NCBI RefSeq assembly: GCF_902506095.1
Contig: NZ_LR733293.1
Coordinates: 3,016,487-3,080,486, forward strand
DNA length: 64,000 bases
Direction: 5' to 3'
Source: Arthrobacter sp. 9AX
Lineage (GTDB): Bacteria; Actinomycetota; Actinomycetes; Actinomycetales; Micrococcaceae
Position 1 is the stretch's first letter. Every line of letters begins with the position of its first letter. Both the position numbers and the translations under genes were made by a program. The notes beneath the pieces were generated by a model that saw nothing but the letters and a program-made list of their open reading frames with translations, did not search any database and was not told the origin of the DNA. Shown here in pieces: positions 53,977 to 61,855 of this stretch.

Positions 53977-55116
53977 GTGAGCGCACCCATTGCCGGCCCC
54001 CTGTCCGAGGCGGCCAATGCCGCTTTGGCCACTGTCATCGATCCCGAACTCCGCCGCCCCATCACCGAACTGGGCATGGTGGAGTCGGTGCGAACTTCCG
54101 ACGATGGCAGGGTCACCGTTGCGGTCCTGCTCACCATCGCCGGCTGCCCGCTGCGGGACACCATCACGGCCGACGCCACCAAGGCGCTGCTGGCAGTGCC
54201 CGGAGTGACCGCCGTCGACGTTGAACTGAAGGTGATGACCCAGGAACAGCGCGACGCCCTCAAGGAGCTGCTCCGCGGCGCCGGAGGCCAGCGGGGCATC
54301 CCCTTCAACCAGCCCGACTCCCTCACCAGGGTTTACGCCGTGGCCAGCGGCAAGGGCGGCGTGGGCAAGTCCTCCGTGACCGTCAATCTGGCCTGCGCCC
54401 TGGCCGCGCAGGGGCTGCGCGTGGGAATCGTGGATGCGGACGTTTACGGCTTCTCCGTGCCCGCCCTGATGGGGATCACGCAGGCGCCCACCCGGGTGGA
54501 CGACATGATCCTTCCGCCGGTGGCCTACGGCGTGAAGGTGATCTCCATCGGGATGTTCGTCAGCGGGAACCAGCCGGTGGCCTGGCGCGGGCCCATGCTC
54601 CACCGGGCGCTGGAACAGTTCCTGACTGATGTGTACTTCGGCGATCTGGATGCCCTCTTCCTGGACCTGCCGCCCGGCACCGGTGACATCGCCATTTCCG
54701 TGGCCCAGTTGCTGCCGAAGGCCGAGATCCTGGTGGTCACCACGCCCCAGGCCGCGGCGGCGGACGTCGCCGAACGGGCCGGCGCCATCGCCACGCAGAC
54801 CGGGCAGAAGGTGGCCGGCGTCATCGAGAACATGTCCTACCTGGAAATGCCCGACGGCGGCAGGATGGATTTGTTTGGCAGCGGCGGTGGGGCGGTGCTT
54901 GCTGAGAGGCTGACCGTGACGGTGGGCGAGGAGGTTCCGCTGCTCGGACAGATTCCGCTGGACATCAAGCTGCGCGAGGGCGGCGATGCGGGGACGCCGA
55001 TCGTCCTGGGCCAGGCGGGAACACCTGCTGCTGACGCATTATCGGGGATTGCCGGCCGGCTGGCGGCGAAGCCGCGCGGCCTGGCAGGAATGAAGCTGGG
55101 CCTCCAGCCGCGCTGA
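53977..55116 (+). CDS. mrp: Mrp/NBP35-family P-loop ATPase
   Basis: A 379-residue protein with an N-terminal MIP18/DUF59 domain (LATVIDPELRRPITELGMVE) and a deviant-Walker ATPase domain (SGKGGVGKSSVTVNL, about 124-138). Family members act as scaffolds or carriers of Fe-S clusters. The CxxC that normally holds the bridging cluster is replaced by sequence without cysteine (ENMSYLEMPDGGRMDLFGSGGG), a trait also seen in other actinobacterial Mrp proteins. The GTG start abuts the DUF1003 stop. Confidence 0.92.
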   Translation: MSAPIAGPLSEAANAALATVIDPELRRPITELGMVESVRTSDDGRVTVAVLLTIAGCPLRDTITADATKALLAVPGVTAVDVELKVMTQEQRDALKELLRGAGGQRGIPFNQPDSLTRVYAVASGKGGVGKSSVTVNLACALAAQGLRVGIVDADVYGFSVPALMGITQAPTRVDDMILPPVAYGVKVISIGMFVSGNQPVAWRGPMLHRALEQFLTDVYFGDLDALFLDLPPGTGDIAISVAQLLPKAEILVVTTPQAAAADVAERAGAIATQTGQKVAGVIENMSYLEMPDGGRMDLFGSGGGAVLAERLTVTVGEEVPLLGQIPLDIKLREGGDAGTPIVLGQAGTPAADALSGIAGRLAAKPRGLAGMKLGLQPR

Positions 55117-55148
55117 GCCGCCGCGCCTGGCGGGGTTGGCGGGTGCGC

Positions 55149-55556
55149 CTACGTGGCTTCTGTATCGAACGGTGCGGCTTCGCCGGCCGGAAGGGACTGG
55201 ATAACACGCTCCGGCCGTACGGGTGCTGCGTCGGTCCCGGCGGCTGCGGCGCCGGCGACAGCCGCAACGGCGGCAGGCGCGCCCGCGCTGACAGGCTTGG
55301 GATCGTCGTCGAGAAGGGCTTCCTTGATGATGCGCCGGGGATCGTACTGGCGGGGGTCGTACTTCTTCCAGTCGACATCGTCGATGTCGATCCCCACTTC
55401 TTCCTTGATCTGCTCGCGCGCGCCGGAGGCCATCCGGCGGACTTCCTTCACCAGGTTGGCCAGTTTCTGGGTGTATTCGGGCAGCCGCTGGGGTCCGATC
55501 ACGAGGACGCCAATGATCAGCAGAAGAAAGAACTCCGGGCCGTTGATTCCAAACAC
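55149..55556 (-). CDS. tatB: Sec-independent (Tat) translocase subunit TatB
   Basis: A 135-residue protein with the TatA/B N terminus: VFGINGPEFFLLLIIGVLVI, GPQRLPEYTQKLANLVKEV. One membrane helix is followed by an amphipathic helix, and the C-terminal half is Ala/Pro-rich. TatB guides folded twin-arginine substrates to TatC. The GTG at 55556 matches the family start; an in-frame ATG at 55604 would add 16 residues. It follows the anti-sigma gene closely on the same strand. No tatA or tatC gene is nearby. Confidence 0.9.
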   Translation of the reverse strand: MFGINGPEFFLLLIIGVLVIGPQRLPEYTQKLANLVKEVRRMASGAREQIKEEVGIDIDDVDWKKYDPRQYDPRRIIKEALLDDDPKPVSAGAPAAVAAVAGAAAAGTDAAPVRPERVIQSLPAGEAAPFDTEAT

Positions 55557-55625
55557 TTTAGGAAGATTACCCTCTCCGGGCTGCCAGTGACGATTCCCGT
55601 CCATGGGCGGCGGAAACTGTCTGCA

Positions 55626-56489
55626 CTACTGGATAAAAAGGGCCACGATCTTGTTCAGTCCGCGCTGCAGCCGGGTTGTCACCGGTTCCCCGCCCTGCGG
55701 GGTGGTCCCGTCCGCGGCGTCGGCGGAAACACCTTCCGCTGCGTAGTCGCTGAGCTGCTGCAGGATGGGGACGGCGTCGTCGGCCTGGTCCGCGGGCAGG
55801 TTGGACTCGTAAGTGAAAGTCCGGCCAGCCGCACGGTACGTTGCAGCCCAGGGTGCGGAGCCGAGGACCTGCAGCCGCTCCCCGACAGAGGCGATGGCCT
55901 GGTCTTGTGCCCCAGCCGACGTATGGCGTTCCGTGAGGGTGGCGTAGTGCGTTCCGTCGGAGAGCTTCAGCTCGACGGCGGGCCCGCCGTCGAGCACCAA
56001 AGCCCGTGCCGACTCAAGGCGGAAACCCATTTCCTCCAGTTCCGGGCACAGCCAGCCTTCGGAGCGCAGCGCGGACAGCCGTTCGGCGCTGAGTGCCCTG
56101 CCGTCGGCCGGAGTCTGCGAGGAAACGTGGGCAAGGGTGGCCGCAGCTGCGGTACCGCCGGCCCGGGCGGGGTCGCCGGCAACGGCAAAGGCCCCGGCGG
56201 CGAGGACACCGGCTGCCGCCACGGTGCCGCCGGCCGACATCGCCAGAATTCGGACTGCCGTGCGGGGCGCCTGCCGGTGGGGACCGGGACGCGCCGGCCG
56301 CGCCGCGAGCTCCTGCGTCCTGGCCAGGAGCCGGGCGGTCAGGTCATCGCTGGCGGGCGGAATGGGGGCGTCCCGCAGGCGCTCCAGGTACTGGCGCTCC
56401 CGGCGCACGGCAGCTGCGCATTCATGGCACGACTGGATGTGGCTGGCGGTGCGCTGGTGCCTGCGTCCGAGCGGAATCCGGGGCCTCAT
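55626..56489 (-). CDS. Anti-sigma factor of SigE (ZAS/RseA-type)
   Basis: A protein of about 287 residues. The N-terminal zinc-associated anti-sigma motif is seen as HIQSCHEC (HxxxCxxC) near residue 20, followed by one transmembrane helix (about 85-105) and an extracytoplasmic domain with SEGWLCPELEEMGFRLESA. It would hold SigE until released by oxidation, phosphorylation or proteolysis, as RseA does in mycobacteria. The ATG at 56489 lies 8 bp after the sigE stop; an upstream TTG at 56513 would overlap sigE. Confidence 0.88.
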   Translation of the reverse strand: MRPRIPLGRRHQRTASHIQSCHECAAAVRRERQYLERLRDAPIPPASDDLTARLLARTQELAARPARPGPHRQAPRTAVRILAMSAGGTVAAAGVLAAGAFAVAGDPARAGGTAAAATLAHVSSQTPADGRALSAERLSALRSEGWLCPELEEMGFRLESARALVLDGGPAVELKLSDGTHYATLTERHTSAGAQDQAIASVGERLQVLGSAPWAATYRAAGRTFTYESNLPADQADDAVPILQQLSDYAAEGVSADAADGTTPQGGEPVTTRLQRGLNKIVALFIQ

Positions 56490-56496
56490 GCGCCGT

Positions 56497-57111
56497 TCAG
56501 AGGATGCCGGCAATGCGCGGCAGGGACAGCTTGGGCCGGGACTGCTGCGGACGCGGGTCGCGGTGGGCCAGCTTCTCGCGGAGCATGGTGCGGCCGCGGT
56601 GGATGCGTGAACGCACCGTGCCGAGCTTGACGTCCAGGGCTGCTGCCACCTCGTCGTAGGACAAGCCTTCGAGATCGCACAGGACCACTGCGGCGCGGAA
56701 GTCCGGCGGCAGTTCCTCCAGGGCGGCCTGGACGTCGAGGTCGAGGTTGTTCAGCTCGAAGCTCTGTTCCGGTCCGGGCTCGCGTCCGGGGATCCTCGAC
56801 TCGGCATCCTCGGCAAGGGCATCGAAACGGATACGTGTTTTCCGGCGGGCCTGGTCCAGGAAGAGGTTGGTGGTGATGCGGTGCAGCCACCCGTCCAGCG
56901 TTCCGGGCTTGAAGTTTTCCAGCGAACGGAAGACGCGGACGAAGACCTCCTGGGTGAGGTCTTCGGCGTCGAACTTGTTTCCGGTCAGGCGGTAGGCGAG
57001 CCGGTACACCTTCGCGGAGTGGTTGGTCACCACTTCTTCCCAAGTGGGGCGGACCCACTCGGTCTCGGGATTATGTGCTGCAGGGACAGGTGCCACAACT
57101 GGTGATGACAT
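56497..57111 (-). CDS. sigE: ECF RNA polymerase sigma factor SigE
   Basis: A 204-residue extracytoplasmic-function sigma factor. Region 2 includes [30 protein letters not shown] and region 4 has [41 protein letters not shown]. The ATG at 57111 has an AGGGGAG site 6 nt upstream and is preferred over the long in-frame extension. The neighbours (anti-sigma factor, tatB, O-methyltransferase) match the sigE locus of mycobacteria, supporting the name. Confidence 0.93.
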   Translation of the reverse strand: MSSPVVAPVPAAHNPETEWVRPTWEEVVTNHSAKVYRLAYRLTGNKFDAEDLTQEVFVRVFRSLENFKPGTLDGWLHRITTNLFLDQARRKTRIRFDALAEDAESRIPGREPGPEQSFELNNLDLDVQAALEELPPDFRAAVVLCDLEGLSYDEVAAALDVKLGTVRSRIHRGRTMLREKLAHRDPRPQQSRPKLSLPRIAGIL

Positions 57112-57193
57112 CGTCCACTCCCCTCGTGGAATGCTAACGCCCGGATACTGTTGACATCTCTGATTCGGCGCCGACCATCCGATGGATGAGCGG

Positions 57194-57222
57194 ATAATAA
57201 TCATTTCAAACTTGGCTGGGAA
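57194..57222 (-). promoter_or_regulatory. Candidate promoter of sigE operon
   Basis: The minus strand has TTCCCA (57217-57222), a 17-bp spacer and TATTAT (57194-57199), giving a leader of about 75 nt to the sigE ATG. A short palindrome CATCC-GAT-GGATG (57176-57188) lies just downstream of the predicted start of transcription. Confidence 0.35.
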
Positions 57223-57294
57223 TTTCCTGACTGCGGGAAAACTTCAGCCGTAGGCGCAACAGCCCGCCTTCCCTGTTGCCGGCACCTGACACAG

Positions 57295-57300
57295 TAGGCT
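57295..57300 (+). promoter_or_regulatory. -10 box of O-methyltransferase gene
   Basis: TAGGCT lies about 40 nt before the ATG at 57341. Unlike the leaderless examples, this gives a short leader of about 35 nt. Confidence 0.35.
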
Positions 57301-57340
57301 GTAGAAGACACTCCCCCTTCCGCCCAGAAAGCGAAAATCC

Positions 57341-57973
57341 ATGAGCGCCGACAAGTCCATCAGCTGGTCCTATGCAGAAGATCTGCCCGCTGAGGATGAG
57401 GTCATGCTTCGGGCCCGGGAGCGCTCTTTCGAACTCGGAGTAACCCCTATCGGGCCCGGGGTGGGAGCCGTCCTCACGGTTCTGGCCGCTGCCTCCAAAG
57501 CCCAGACCGCCGTCGAAATCGGTACCGGCGCCGGGGTCTCCGGGGTCTGCCTGCTGCGGGGCCTGGGCCCGCACGCTGTCCTCACCACCATCGACGTGGA
57601 CGTTGAACACCTTAAGGCTGCCCGCGAGGCATTTTCCGAGGCGGGCAGCCCGGCCAACCGGACGCGTACCATCTCCGGCCGCGCGGGCGATGTCCTGCCG
57701 CGGCTCACGGACGGCGCCTACGACCTCGTGTTCATCGACGCAGACAAGCCCGGACTTCCCGGCTACGTGGAGCAGGCCATCCGGCTCCTGAAGCGGGCCG
57801 GGCTGCTCATCATCAATGACGCACTGGACAAGGACAAGGTGGCAAACCCTGCCGGCCGCGACGCCACCACGGTAGTCCTGCGCCAGATAGGCAAGAGCAT
57901 CCGCGACGACGACCGGCTGGCCTCCGCCATGCTTCCCACCGGCGACGGCCTGCTGGTAGCGGTCAAAAAATAA
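57341..57973 (+). CDS. SAM-dependent O-methyltransferase (catechol/caffeoyl-CoA type)
   Basis: A 210-residue methyltransferase of the class I O-methyltransferase_3 family. The AdoMet motif is AVEIGTGAGVSGVCLLRGLG; later come TTIDVDVEHLKAAREAF and DLVFIDADKPGLPGYVEQA, with the catalytic metal-binding Asp residues. The natural substrate is unknown. It is divergent from sigE and converges with the DUF3117 gene. Confidence 0.92.
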   Translation: MSADKSISWSYAEDLPAEDEVMLRARERSFELGVTPIGPGVGAVLTVLAAASKAQTAVEIGTGAGVSGVCLLRGLGPHAVLTTIDVDVEHLKAAREAFSEAGSPANRTRTISGRAGDVLPRLTDGAYDLVFIDADKPGLPGYVEQAIRLLKRAGLLIINDALDKDKVANPAGRDATTVVLRQIGKSIRDDDRLASAMLPTGDGLLVAVKK

Positions 57974-57975
57974 GA

Positions 57976-58009
57976 CAGGATCCGCAGCCTTGCGAGGCTG
58001 CGGATCCTG
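57976..58009 (-). terminator. Terminator of the DUF3117 gene
   Basis: A perfect 15-bp stem (57976-57990 with 57995-58009, CAGGATCCGCAGCCT and complement, 4-nt loop). On the minus strand it is followed by TCTTATTTTTT, so it mainly serves the DUF3117 transcript; the plus-strand side lacks T. Confidence 0.85.
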
Positions 58010-58018
58010 CCCACACAC

Positions 58019-58186
58019 TTATTCGGTGACGCCGACGAGGCATTCCTTAAGGTTGGCCGCTTCGGCGGCATTCAGTTCGACCACCAGGCGCCCGCCGCCT
58101 TCGAGCGGGACGCGCATGATCAGGCTGCGGCCCTCCTTGGTGACTTCCATTGGGCCGTCGCCGGTGCGTGGTTTCATAGCCGCCAT
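58019..58186 (-). CDS. DUF3117 small protein
   Basis: A 55-residue protein, MAAMKPRTGDGPMEVTKEGR at the start and NLKECLVGVTE at the end. It matches the DUF3117 family of very small, highly conserved actinobacterial proteins (Rv1211 type) of unknown function. AGGGG lies about 8 nt before the ATG, and a good terminator follows. The gene is short and easily missed by ORF callers. Confidence 0.92.
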   Translation of the reverse strand: MAAMKPRTGDGPMEVTKEGRSLIMRVPLEGGGRLVVELNAAEAANLKECLVGVTE

Positions 58187-58272
58187 GAGGAATTCCCCTC
58201 CATTTAGTCCCAGGACTGATCAGCCCGGGCGGGCTGTGTCCGCATGTAGATCAAGCTGCCACGGCAGGTGAA

Positions 58273-58300
58273 TTGACACCGCCAGGGCCTCGCGTATTCT
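58273..58300 (+). promoter_or_regulatory. Consensus-like plus-strand promoter without a known gene
   Basis: TTGACA (58273-58278), a 16-bp spacer and TATTCT (58295-58300). Downstream lie only 118 bp of intergenic sequence and then the antisense strand of the mannosyltransferase gene. Confidence 0.45.
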
Positions 58301-58418
58301 GAATGCTTTTTGTCCTTGCTTACCTACCATTATCGCGGAATTACCCGCGCGTAGCTAATCGATGGACATTTCCGGCGGGGCACAATTTGCACCCTGACCT
58401 GCAAGGAAGTCCAAAATA

Positions 58419-59666
58419 CTACGGCGGATAATCGCCCCCGCCGGGCAACTGGGCCCAGGCCCACAGCCAGACAATCCAAACAATCTGCAGCAGCAGGAAC
58501 ATCACCACCACGGTGCCCCGGTACGCCCTGGACCGGGATAGCAGCGCAGCCCCCAGCGCCAGGGGAAAAAGCGGCAGCAGCATGCGGAAGGTGCTGGTCT
58601 GCGGGTGGAGGAAGGTGATCAGGTAGCCCATGTAGCACGCGCACCACAGCCGGAGCTCGACGCCGAGCCTCATCACCGGGGGCAGGTACAGCATCACGGC
58701 GAAAAGGACCACAAAAATGAACGGTGCAAGGATGCCCAGCACAGGGCCGAAGAGATCGACGCCGGTATCGAACCAGGGCTTGAACGGGACCAGGTCGTGG
58801 CCCCGCCATACGGTCTCGGTCTTGGTGTAGGCCTCGATATCCCCCGTCGCCGCCCAGGCAGCGGCAGGCCAGGCAAGGGCTGACAGGCCTGCTATCGCCG
58901 TGAGGCCGGTCAGGGCGAGGAGGTCCCGCGTGGTATGGACGTCCGCCTGGCTGCGCCGAATGCGCTGCACCACACGGAAGATCAAGAGGAGCCCGAGCAT
59001 GGCAGCGAAGGGAACGCCCACCGGCCGGGACAGGCACAGCAGCACCACCACCGGGACGGCCCACAGGTACTGCCGCCGGATCACCAGCAGCAGCGCGGCC
59101 GCGAGCAGCAACAGTGACAACGGCTCGCCGTAAGGGACCTGGAGCACGGCGGACACAGGGAACGTGGCAAAGAACGCCACACCCCACAGCGCGGTTCCAT
59201 GGTCGGCCTTATGCCGGAACAGCAGGTACGTCACCAAGGCGGCGCCGAGGCCGGCCAACATCGCGATGATGGTCAGTGAGGCGGCGGGCGCCAACCCGGT
59301 GAGGCTGCTGAGGCCACCGGCCAGGGATGGGTAGAGGGGATAAAACGCCCAGGTGTTCTCCTGCACGTTCCCCGCTGCATCCACCGGAAGGGTGGTGGGG
59401 TAGCCGTCCTCGATCACCCTGGCGTACCACCGGGCGTCCCAGATATTGATGAAGTTCCAGTAGTCAGGTTTGGGCGGGAACCAGGGGTTGGTTCCCTGCT
59501 GCAGGGCGGCAGCCATAAAGATTCCGGCGCTGACGAGCCGGGCCGCGACATAAAGGGCCGCGACCTGCATCCACCACGGCCAGGCCCGCACCGTTGAGCG
59601 GTAGCGGAGGACCAGCGCCTGGATCGACGCCGGAACTCCTGTTCCGCCTCGGGTGGCGGTACTCAA
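58419..59666 (-). CDS. PIG-V-like mannosyltransferase, polytopic membrane protein
   Basis: A 415-residue protein with about ten transmembrane helices. It has the loop motif NIWDARWYARVIEDGYP after the first helix, characteristic of PIG-V/GT-C mannosyltransferases that use polyprenyl-phosphate mannose; further family-like stretches are AFYPLYPSLAGGL and LSRPVGVPFA. It is likely to mannosylate a cell-envelope glycolipid or protein. Its start overlaps the stop of the DivIVA-domain gene by 4 bp (ATGA). Confidence 0.87.
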   Translation of the reverse strand: MSTATRGGTGVPASIQALVLRYRSTVRAWPWWMQVAALYVAARLVSAGIFMAAALQQGTNPWFPPKPDYWNFINIWDARWYARVIEDGYPTTLPVDAAGNVQENTWAFYPLYPSLAGGLSSLTGLAPAASLTIIAMLAGLGAALVTYLLFRHKADHGTALWGVAFFATFPVSAVLQVPYGEPLSLLLLAAALLLVIRRQYLWAVPVVVLLCLSRPVGVPFAAMLGLLLIFRVVQRIRRSQADVHTTRDLLALTGLTAIAGLSALAWPAAAWAATGDIEAYTKTETVWRGHDLVPFKPWFDTGVDLFGPVLGILAPFIFVVLFAVMLYLPPVMRLGVELRLWCACYMGYLITFLHPQTSTFRMLLPLFPLALGAALLSRSRAYRGTVVVMFLLLQIVWIVWLWAWAQLPGGGDYPP

Positions 59667-60112
59667 GCCCGGTCCTCCCCGGCCTGGGCTTCAACTGCTC
59701 CGGGACCTACTGCTCCGGGCTTCTCCGCCGCCGGGCCGGATGCGTCCGGCAACTCCGCCGGAACGCCGCCCGGATGCGCCGGCTGCTCCAGCGCGGCCAG
59801 CCGCCACTTCAGGGTTTCCACTTCCTGCCGGCTGGCAGCCAGCTGGTCCCGCAACTCATCGAGTACCTGGTCCACCTGGTCCATGCGATAGCCCCGCAGG
59901 CCAAGGGCAAAGCGGACGCTGTCCACGTCCTGGGGCGCGGCGTTGGCGGGCAGCAGGACCGGCGGCAGGTTTGCCTGAGGCTCCTCGAAGCCGGCCTCCA
60001 GCAAGGCAGGCAACTGCCGGCCGCCCTTTTTGCCCGGGCGGCCCCCGACGCTTGCCCACAGGACCGCGCCGATCAGCAGCACGGCAAGGAAGACCAGAAA
60101 AAAACTCACCAC
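59663..60112 (-). CDS. Membrane protein with DivIVA domain
   Basis: A 149-residue protein with one N-terminal transmembrane helix (VSFFLVFLAVLLIGAVLWAS). A short DivIVA-like motif follows (DVDSVRFALGLRGYRMDQVD) with a coiled coil to about residue 110, then a Pro/Gly/Ala-rich tail. DivIVA-domain proteins bind curved membrane and organise polar growth. It is translationally coupled to the mannosyltransferase, so a role in envelope assembly is plausible but unproven. Confidence 0.82.
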   Translation of the reverse strand: MVSFFLVFLAVLLIGAVLWASVGGRPGKKGGRQLPALLEAGFEEPQANLPPVLLPANAAPQDVDSVRFALGLRGYRMDQVDQVLDELRDQLAASRQEVETLKWRLAALEQPAHPGGVPAELPDASGPAAEKPGAVGPGAVEAQAGEDRA

Positions 60113-60140
60113 CCCATCGTGCCAGACCTGGCGGCCACCG

Positions 60141-60923
60141 CTACTCCGGGCGCTGCTCGCCGTTCAGGGACGGGGTGATGGCCCCGTGGAGCACACGGTC
60201 CACCGCTTCTGCGGGGTCGTCCACCACCTGGATCAGGTCCAGGTCCTTCGCCGAGACCATGCCCTCGGCAACGAGGGTTCCTTTGATCCACTCAATCATG
60301 GGGCCCCAGAAGTCCACTCCCAGCAGCACGATCGGGAATGAGGTCACCTTGCGGGTCTGCACCAGGACCATGGCCTCGAAGAGTTCGTCCAGTGTGCCCA
60401 ATCCGCCCGGCAGGACGATGAATCCCTGCGCGTACTTGACGAACATGGTCTTGCGCGCAAAGAAGTACCGGAAGTTGATGCCCAGGTCCACCCACTGGTT
60501 GAGGCCCTGCTCGAACGGCAGTTCGATGCCCAGCCCTACGGACACCCCGTTGCCTTCAACGGTGCCGCGGTTCGCCGCCTCCATGGAGCCCGGACCGCCG
60601 CCGGTGATCACCGCGACGCCGGCCTCTGCCAGCTTCCGTCCCACCTCGACGCCCATCTCGTAGTAAGGGCTGCCGGGTTTCGTCCGGGCGGAACCGAACA
60701 CGCTTACAGCCGGGCCGAGGTCCGCCAGGGCGCCGAAGCCTTCCACGAATTCGCTTTGGATCCTCATGACCCGCCACGGGTCGGTATGGACAAACTGGCC
60801 GGGCCCCTTGGTATCAAGCAGATGCTGGTCAGACATTTCCACGGCCGCCTGATTGCGGCGAAGCTCAAGGGGTCCCTTACGGCGCGGCTGGATGTTTTTG
60901 GCCGGATCTGCACTGATGCTCAT
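60141..60923 (-). CDS. LOG-family (TIGR00730) Rossmann-fold nucleotide hydrolase
   Basis: A 260-residue protein with the LOG motif PGGLGTLDELFE (about 170-181) and GGGPGSMEAANRG. LOG enzymes release cytokinin-type bases from nucleoside 5'-monophosphates; bacterial members may also act as AMP or CMP/UMP ribohydrolases. AGGGGA lies directly before the ATG. It is divergent from gluA and 28 bp upstream of the DivIVA-domain gene on the same strand. Confidence 0.9.
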   Translation of the reverse strand: MSISADPAKNIQPRRKGPLELRRNQAAVEMSDQHLLDTKGPGQFVHTDPWRVMRIQSEFVEGFGALADLGPAVSVFGSARTKPGSPYYEMGVEVGRKLAEAGVAVITGGGPGSMEAANRGTVEGNGVSVGLGIELPFEQGLNQWVDLGINFRYFFARKTMFVKYAQGFIVLPGGLGTLDELFEAMVLVQTRKVTSFPIVLLGVDFWGPMIEWIKGTLVAEGMVSAKDLDLIQVVDDPAEAVDRVLHGAITPSLNGEQRPE

Positions 60924-60959
60924 TCCCCTAGGCTAACCTGCGCCTGCGAGGTATCTCTT

Positions 60960-60991
60960 GAATCACGATCCACAGGAACCTGTGGTGATTC
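60960..60991. promoter_or_regulatory. Operator-like inverted repeat upstream of gluA
   Basis: GAATCAC-GATC-CACAGG-AA-CCTGTG-GTGATTC: two 6-7 bp arms match in each half, interrupted only by a 4-bp GATC in the left arm. The core CCACAGG-AA-CCTGTGG is perfect. It ends 24 bp before the gluA -10 box, where it would overlap or abut the -35 region. Confidence 0.6.
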
Positions 60992-61015
60992 GCGTCATAA
61001 GCTGCCGTTGTTCGC

Positions 61016-61021
61016 TAGATT
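61016..61021 (+). promoter_or_regulatory. -10 box of gluABCD
   Basis: TAGATT lies 6 nt before the gluA ATG; the interval CGTTCT is not a ribosome site. Confidence 0.5.
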
Positions 61022-61027
61022 CGTTCT

Positions 61028-61783
61028 ATGACTACTCATGTGCCCGGCGATGCCCTCGTCTCCCTGAACGCCGTAAACAAGCATTATGGCCAGCTGCACG
61101 TTTTGAAGGACATCAATCTGCAGGTCCGCAAGGGCGAGGTTGTTGTGGTCATCGGGCCTTCGGGCTCCGGTAAGTCCACCCTGTGCCGCGCCATCAATCG
61201 CCTTGAAACCATTGAAGGCGGCACCATCAGCATTGACGGAAAGGTCCTTCCGGAGGAAGGCAAGGAGCTCGCGCAGCTGCGTGCCGACGTCGGAATGGTC
61301 TTCCAGTCGTTCAATCTCTTCGCACACAAAACCATTCTCGAGAACGTCACCCTGGGCCCCATCAAGGTCAAGGGCGTAGCCAAGGCAGCCGCGGACAAGG
61401 ACGCCATGGCATTGCTTGAGCGTGTCGGCGTCGGGCACCAGGCTCCCAAGCTTCCCGCCCAGCTGTCCGGCGGCCAGCAGCAGCGTGTCGCCATTGCCCG
61501 GGCCCTCGCCATGAAGCCCAAGGTGATGCTCTTCGATGAGCCCACTTCCGCCCTGGACCCCGAAATGATCAACGAGGTCCTGGACGTGATGGTCCAGCTC
61601 GCCAAGGAGGGCATGACCATGATCGTGGTCACCCACGAGATGGGCTTCGCCCGCAAGGCCGCTGACCGCGTCGTCTTTATGGCGGACGGGCAGATCGTTG
61701 AGGATGCCACGCCGGAGGAGTTCTTCACGAACCCCAAGAGCGACCGCGCCAAGGATTTCCTCTCCAAGCTCCTCACCCACTGA
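61028..61783 (+). CDS. gluA: Glutamate ABC importer, ATP-binding protein GluA
   Basis: A 251-residue ATPase with Walker [10 protein letters not shown] (43-51), Q-loop [10 protein letters not shown], signature LSGGQ (146-150), Walker B VMLFDE and VVTHEMGFA. The gene order ATPase, binding protein, permease, permease is that of the Corynebacterium glutamate system gluABCD. It leads the operon, and its start appears leaderless. Confidence 0.94.
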   Translation: MTTHVPGDALVSLNAVNKHYGQLHVLKDINLQVRKGEVVVVIGPSGSGKSTLCRAINRLETIEGGTISIDGKVLPEEGKELAQLRADVGMVFQSFNLFAHKTILENVTLGPIKVKGVAKAAADKDAMALLERVGVGHQAPKLPAQLSGGQQQRVAIARALAMKPKVMLFDEPTSALDPEMINEVLDVMVQLAKEGMTMIVVTHEMGFARKAADRVVFMADGQIVEDATPEEFFTNPKSDRAKDFLSKLLTH

Positions 61784-61855
61784 TTTACCCACCGGACAAA
61801 CACTCCCAGTTCGCATCCAGGCCCGTGACCCACGGCCACCAATGAAAGGAATGTC

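Noticed and set aside
57151..57156. Perfect -35 consensus TTGACA on the plus strand upstream of the O-methyltransferase gene
   Set aside because: No acceptable -10 hexamer lies 15-19 bp downstream (the bases there are around ACCATC), so it is probably chance.
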